Both the position numbers and the translations under genes were made by a program. From CBDBJK01 sp965206395 (GTDB lineage: Bacteria > Chloroflexota > Dehalococcoidia > Lucifugimonadales > CATOSD01): a DNA stretch of 64,000 nt. Location: positions 124,001 through 188,000 of the forward strand of contig CBDBJK010000034.1 of NCBI GenBank assembly GCA_965206395.1, read 5' to 3'. The notes beneath the pieces are model-generated. The model was not told where the DNA came from. It saw nothing but the letters and a program-made list of their open reading frames with translations, and did no database searches. How positions within the stretch are numbered: position 1 is the first letter of the stretch; each line of letters opens with the position of its first letter. Below, in pieces: positions 61,868 through 64,000 of this stretch.

Positions 61868-62675
61868 GGTTGTGTTGACATTTCATCTGAGCCATATGAG
61901 AGCACCGACGAAGTTCAAGAATCCCAGGAAACGCGATGACAGCTTGTCAAAGCGAGAGAAGATATGCCGGTAGTGCTTGATCTTGTTGATGAAACACTCC
62001 ACAAGGTGGCGCTCTCGGTAAAGGTACTCATCATACTCTCGTGGCGTCTTTCGATTTGACCGAGGTGGAATCACAGGTAACGCGCCCCTGCCCAGGATGC
62101 ATTGGAGAAAATCCATCGAATCGTATCCCTTATCAGCAATCACATGCTCGGTTTCGAAATCAGCTATCAATGCCTGTGCCTGGGTGATGTCGTGACATTG
62201 ACCTGCTGTGAGCTCAAAGCGCAACGGGTTGCCCAATCCATCCACGCTCACGTGGATCTTGGTACTGAACCCGCCTCGGCTCCGGCCAAGAGCTTGGGCC
62301 GATTGGCCACCGTTTTTTTGGAGGCTCCAGCAGCACAGGGATGAGCGCGAACCACAGTGCTATCAATGATGACATGCTCCATATCGGGGTCTTGCACAAA
62401 ATGCTGATGCATTCGTTCCCATACACCCTTTTCACACCAGCGTGCGAAGCGCTTATATACGCTGTTCCAGTGACCGTAGTGCTCAGGCAGCAGTCTCCAA
62501 GGAGCACCACTTCGTGCCATCCACAGGATGGCCTCGACGTAGCGCCTGCAATCGTCCTCCTCTCCAACGTAGAGGTCTGGGCATGAGCGCAGAAATTCAA
62601 GGATTTTCGACCATTGTTCATTGCGTAATTCAGTCGTTGACATGTATCCATTATGCACCAAATGTCAACACAACC
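61868..62675 (-). mobile_element. IS5-family, IS427-type insertion sequence
   Basis: 808 bp with inverted ends GGTTGTGTTGACATTT (perfect over 16 bases) and TA on each side (61866-61867, 62676-62677). The left site reads CTAG. It separates the TPR/cupin pair from the solute-binding gene at 62692 and ends 17 bp before that start. Confidence 0.9.
61883..62643 (-). CDS. IS427-type transposase (two frames, -1 shift)
   Basis: The first frame starts at ATG 62643 (62661 is an alternative inside the terminal repeat): RNEQWSKILEFLRSC, RYVEAILWMARSGAPWRLLPEHYGHWNSVYKRF, VIIDSTVVRAHPCAAGASKK. At an A7 run (plus-strand T 62313-62319) a -1 shift leads to NGGQSAQALGRSRGGFSTKIHVSVDGLGNPLRF, VIADKGYDS, and the C-terminal RHLVECFINKIKHYRHI with the DDE Glu. 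The A_AAA_AAC-like site is the usual frameshift signal of this group. Confidence 0.9.
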
Positions 62676-62691
62676 TAATAGGAGTTCACAG

Positions 62692-64000
62692 ATGCCTGGG
62701 TTTCACACGATACACCTTCGGTTGAAGACCATCAAAGTTTACCTCCTGGTCGCCTTGCTATTGAGTTCGTTTCTCTTAATGGCAGGCACGTCGCAGGCAT
62801 ATGGCGGTGCCGGACAGATTTCTAGCAATGACGCCAATCCTACCAACAACTCTGCCTCAGAGGACACCGCCGTCCCGCCTCTGGCAGAGCTTACCGTGGC
62901 GTCTTTCCCCTTGACCAGCCTATACGATAAGCTGCTGGACATAGATACAGGTGGGAACCTCGTTCCAGAACTCGCTACGGGCTGGACGGTCAGCCCGGAT
63001 GGGACCACGTACACTCTTGTTCTGCGCGAGAACGTGCAATTTCACGATGGCACGTTACTCAATGCTTTGGCGGTAAAGTTCAACATGGAAAACACGGTAG
63101 AGTTGTTCCCGGACTTGATGCGAACCTCCCTCCTGGGGAAAGGGATTATCTCCCAGGTGGATACTCCTGATTCGTTGACGGTCGAGGTAGTCCTGCCAGC
63201 CGCCGATCCTGGATTCTTGCAGATGCTCACAGGCCTGGATGGCATGATCGTATCGCCCCCAATCCCAGCAATCTCCACAGCAGCGAGCGATCCGGTGGGG
63301 GCAGGGCCCTTCGAGTTCGGGAGTCTTACGCCATTTAGTCGCCTGAATTTGCAAGCATTCCCAGATTACTGGGGGGGACAGCCACAGGTGAGTACCCTCA
63401 CGTTTTTCTATGTCCCCGAAGAAGCAACCCGGCTCGCACTTTTACTGGTACAACAAGCTCAGGTAGCGACGTATGAAAGTCAGACAATTTTTGATCGTTT
63501 GAGCCGGGATGGCTTCGGCTTGTGTGGAAGTCCGCCCGACTTCCAGGGGTTCTTACCCACCCTCACGGGGTTCGAGTGTTTCCCTGACAAGGCAATGCGG
63601 TTCGAGAACGTCAGCGGTTTAAGCACTCTAGGTGTGGGGTTAGCCAACTTTGAAGATGGGCCAGTGCCACCCCCCGGGGCCGACCTGTCGGTGAGCAAGA
63701 GCGACGACGCAGACCCGGTGATGGCTGGTGATACGTTAATCTACACCGTGCAAGTAGACAACGCAGGACCATTGGATGCTACCGGAGTCGTGGTAACCGA
63801 CACGCTGCCAGCGGGTGTGACGTTCGTCTCTACTGCTGCTGCGCAGAGGACCCCAACGGAGTGCCTACCTGTTCTTTGGGAACCATTCTATCGGGCGGCT
63901 CTACCCAATTCACTGTCACGGTGAATGTTGACGCTGACACATCAGGCACGATAATCAACCGGGTCGATGTGAGCGGCAATGAGGTCGACCCCAACCCCAG
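62692..64000 (+). CDS. Solute-binding family 5 domain fused to DUF11 repeat (partial, frameshifted)
   Basis: Start ATG 62692 after TAGGAG, seven bases away; upstream Mets lie in the IS end. A signal peptide (VYLLVALLLSSFLLMAGTSQA) is followed by an ABC-type peptide-binding domain: SLYDKLLDIDTGGNLVPELATGWTVSPDGTTYTLVLRENVQFHDG, VGAGPFEF and DYWGGQPQ. From about residue 335 it changes to a DUF11 surface repeat (ADLSVSKSDDADPVMAGDTLIYTVQVDNAGPLDATGVVVTDTLPAGVTFVST). Near 63831-63845 the family sequence moves to another frame and continues CAEDPNGVPTCSLGTILSGG...NEVDPNP to the end of the window. So one base is lost or miscalled. The solute domain is truncated compared with the usual ~500 residues. 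Confidence 0.8.

Noticed and set aside
1..64000. CRISPR array or tandem short-repeat locus.
   Set aside because: No regularly spaced repeats with unique spacers were seen; all repeats found belong to IS elements, att/arm sites, MITEs or REP-like palindromes.

Overview
The window looks like a chromosomal segment of a Chloroflexota bacterium of the SAR202/Dehalococcoidia type. This is inferred from gene content, not from a marker gene: four luciferase-like flavin monooxygenases, a CaiB/BaiF-type CoA-transferase, paired fumarylacetoacetate-hydrolase paralogues, an old-yellow-enzyme reductase, DUF3179, DUF1800/DUF1501 proteins, and many insertion sequences. No rRNA operon and no CRISPR array is present.

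Region 1 (1-13156) is a catabolic island: the tail of a tandem isocitrate-lyase-like gene and its complete sister, a double CaiB/BaiF fusion, an SDR dehydrogenase, an OYE/dienoyl-CoA-reductase-like flavoprotein, an SRPBCC protein, three LLM flavin monooxygenases, an AhpD-like protein and two FAH-family hydrolases. The AhpD-like gene has an in-frame TGA exactly where the family has the second catalytic cysteine, followed at the right distance by a SECIS-like hairpin. It is a strong selenoprotein candidate and the most interesting single locus here.

Region 2 (13240-17081) is an iron(III)-type ABC importer (lipoprotein, double permease, ATPase) behind a recognisable promoter. Region 3 (17202-25332) is a pentose-phosphate operon, tkt - transaldolase/GPI fusion - HAD phosphatase - gnd - zwf, preceded by a leader with mutually exclusive stems. 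Region 4 (25445-28829) holds a DUF3179 lipoprotein, a small unknown protein, a DoxX-like membrane protein and a zinc-ribbon protein, separated by clear terminators.

Region 5 (29230-39502) is a damaged integrative element at tRNA-Cys. A 60-bp identical att copy, paired arm-type repeats, a frameshifted tyrosine integrase and an IS-truncated, frameshifted ardC remnant mark its ends. The two ends lie in inverted orientation, and the inverted stretch, which also carries tRNA-Leu, a queA-like gene, an SDR and a NarL-type two-component pair, is bracketed by two near-identical IS5-family copies.

Region 6 (39719-51334) is mostly insertion sequences: two IS630 copies (one carrying a second IS630-type element nested in it) and an IS1182 element sitting on the CTAG end of one of them. 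Between them lie a DUF1800 - NHL - DUF1501 operon, a receiver-like protein and a fourth LLM monooxygenase. Region 7 (51423-64000) has a TPR lipoprotein, VOC protein, SLC13 transporter, phosphodiesterase-like enzyme and alpha/beta hydrolase, then a two-gene module (DUF5677 protein plus PD-(D/E)XK nuclease) flanked by MITE-like repeats, a third IS630 copy, a cupin/TPR pair, an IS427-type element, and a solute-binding/DUF11 chimera that runs off the window. Several elements of different families insert at CTAG, so their ends have become landing sites for each other.
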